Positions 63,026-64,000 of a stretch of 64,000 nt of DNA are shown one piece after another. Source of the stretch: Micromonospora tulbaghiae (lineage in GTDB: Bacteria > Actinomycetota > Actinomycetes > Mycobacteriales > Micromonosporaceae); contig NZ_FMCQ01000010.1 of NCBI RefSeq assembly GCF_900091605.1, positions 124,001 through 188,000 on the forward strand, read 5' to 3'. Numbering within the stretch: the first letter of the stretch is position 1; the number at the start of each line of letters is the position of its first letter. The position numbers and the translations under genes were made by a program. The notes beneath the pieces are model-generated. The model searched no databases, had not been told where the DNA came from, and saw only the letters and a list, made by a program, of their open reading frames with translations.

Positions 63026-63853
63026 GTGGTGACGCGGCTCGTCTCGGCCCACCTGTACCCGGTCAAGTCCCTGGGCGGCGTCGACGTCGACCGCGCCGAC
63101 GTCGAGCCGTGGGGGTTGCGTCACGACCGCCGCTGGGTGGTGCTGCGCCCCGACGGCGGCAAACTGGGCTCGACCGCCCTGCCGGCGCTGCTCGGCCTGA
63201 CCGCCGCCCCCGGTCCCGGGTCGATCACGCTCACCACCCGCGACGGGTCGTCGCTCACAGTCGCCGAACCGGTCGACGGGCCGCCGGTCGCCACCGACGT
63301 GTCCCGGCTGGACACGGTCCGGCTCGCCGCCGACGAGGCCCACGACTGGCTCTCCGCGCGGCTGGGCCGGCCGGTACGGCTGGCCTGGCTGGACGACCCG
63401 CGCCGCCGGCCGATGTCGGCCGAGCACGGCGGCGGGCCCGGCGATCCGCTGAACCTGTCCGACGCCGGACCGCTGCTGGTGGCCACACTGCCGTCGCTGC
63501 GGCGGCTGCGGGACTGGATCGTCGAGGGCGCGCTGGAACGCGGCGAGCCCGCGCCGGAGCCGCTGGCGATGGCCCGGTTCCGGCCGACGGTGGTGCTGGA
63601 CGGGCCGTTCGCGCCGTTCGCCGAGGACGGCTGGAGCCGGGTACGCGTCGGCGCCGTGGACTTCCGGGTCTCCGAACGCTGCGACCGCTGCGCCGTGACG
63701 CTCATCGACCCGGAGACCCTGGCCAGCGGGAAGGAGCCGATCCGCACCCTGGCCCGGCACCGGCGCCACGACGGGAAGACCTGGTTCGGCATCCGGCTCG
63801 TGCCGCTGACCACCGGCGAGATCCGGATCGGCAACCCGGTCGTCGTGGGCTGA
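63026..63853 (+). CDS. MOSC domain-containing protein
   Basis: The 275-residue protein has the MOSC N-terminal barrel (ISAHLYPVKSLGG-like start, here VSAHLYPVKSLGG) and a MOSC domain with RCAVTLIDPET, whose cysteine should bind the molybdenum cofactor as in YcbX and mARC. Such proteins reduce N-hydroxylated compounds. It is 4 bp after the AidB-like gene, so the two are co-transcribed. The start is GTG at 63026 or 63029. Confidence 0.92.
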   Translation: MVTRLVSAHLYPVKSLGGVDVDRADVEPWGLRHDRRWVVLRPDGGKLGSTALPALLGLTAAPGPGSITLTTRDGSSLTVAEPVDGPPVATDVSRLDTVRLAADEAHDWLSARLGRPVRLAWLDDPRRRPMSAEHGGGPGDPLNLSDAGPLLVATLPSLRRLRDWIVEGALERGEPAPEPLAMARFRPTVVLDGPFAPFAEDGWSRVRVGAVDFRVSERCDRCAVTLIDPETLASGKEPIRTLARHRRHDGKTWFGIRLVPLTTGEIRIGNPVVVG

Positions 63854-63863
63854 GCCGCATCGC

Positions 63864-64000
63864 TCAGCCCGCGCCGGACCGCCACTCGTCGGCCAGGATC
63901 GCGTAGACGAGCTGGTCGGCCCACTCGCCGCGGAACCGGTAGCTGCGCACGTGCCGCGCCTCCCGCCGCATTCCGAGCCGGGCCATCAGGCGCGCCGACG
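63864..64000 (-). CDS. GNAT family N-acetyltransferase, C-terminal fragment at the window edge
   Basis: Only the last 45 codons are in the window; the 5' end lies beyond 64000. The fragment reads ARLGMRREARHVRS, then FRGEWADQLVYAILADEW, which is the typical C-terminal end of RimJ/RimL-like GNAT acetyltransferases. The stop is at 63864-63866. It is convergent with the MOSC gene. Confidence 0.8.
   Translation of the reverse strand, partial: SARLMARLGMRREARHVRSYRFRGEWADQLVYAILADEWRSGAG

Overview
This window looks like chromosomal DNA of a high-GC actinobacterium, most likely a Micromonospora-type member of the Micromonosporaceae. GC content is extremely high, GTG starts and GTGA/ATGA start-stop overlaps are common, and there are an RbpA RNA-polymerase-binding protein, separate lnt and polyprenol-phosphomannose synthase genes, a SARP-type regulator and several lipoproteins. 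The family-level placement is inference; the actinobacterial placement is well supported. I found 55 protein genes (the last is cut by the window edge) and no rRNA, tRNA, CRISPR array, integrase or transposase.

Layout. 1-5.7 kb: a sugar operon (GH3 glycosidase, LacI regulator, GH95 glycosidase) behind a 32-bp perfect palindrome. 5.7-10.6 kb: FMO monooxygenase, SDR and NUDIX genes on the minus strand, a TetR regulator and a divergent GPH/MFS carrier; two matching 18-bp operators tie them together. 10.6-15.0 kb: a coiled-coil zinc-finger-like protein, a PPOX flavoprotein, a POT peptide transporter, rbpA with a SigR-type promoter, and fxsA. 15.1-17.5 kb: ppm and lnt for lipoprotein and mannolipid biogenesis. 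17.6-23.9 kb: LtrA, an AfsR/SARP regulator and a DrrAB-like ABC exporter. 24.4-32.6 kb: a B12- and radical-SAM-dependent lysine degradation cluster. On the minus strand it has kdd, an amidohydrolase, kamD, kamE, kal and a MutL/GlmL-type reactivase, and kamA is divergent. 32.7-38.3 kb: csbD, a histidine phosphatase, and a minus-strand operon of FUSC, M24 peptidase, acyl-CoA dehydrogenase, DUF433 and Lrp/AsnC, then YccF. 38.3-39.4 kb: two long intergenic hairpins and an FkbM methyltransferase. 39.6-48.1 kb: a LacI-controlled Opp-type oligosaccharide importer ending in a GH1 beta-glucosidase. 48.1-53.9 kb: a ROK regulator divergent from a GH18 chitinase, an M1 peptidase lipoprotein and SthA transhydrogenase. 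54.0-61.2 kb: gamma-glutamyltransferase with a second Opp-type peptide importer. 61.4-64.0 kb: an AidB-like acyl-CoA dehydrogenase, a MOSC protein and a truncated GNAT.

How the parts fit: most of the window is saprophytic carbon and nitrogen scavenging (hemicellulose, cello-oligosaccharides, chitin, peptides, gamma-glutamyl peptides, lysine), each module with its own local regulator and in several cases a visible operator. The most unusual block is the lysine fermentation-type pathway in a presumably aerobic actinomycete. It lacks the 3-keto-5-aminohexanoate cleavage gene inside the cluster, carries an amidohydrolase in the operon, and that amidohydrolase contains a perfect 51-bp tandem duplication.
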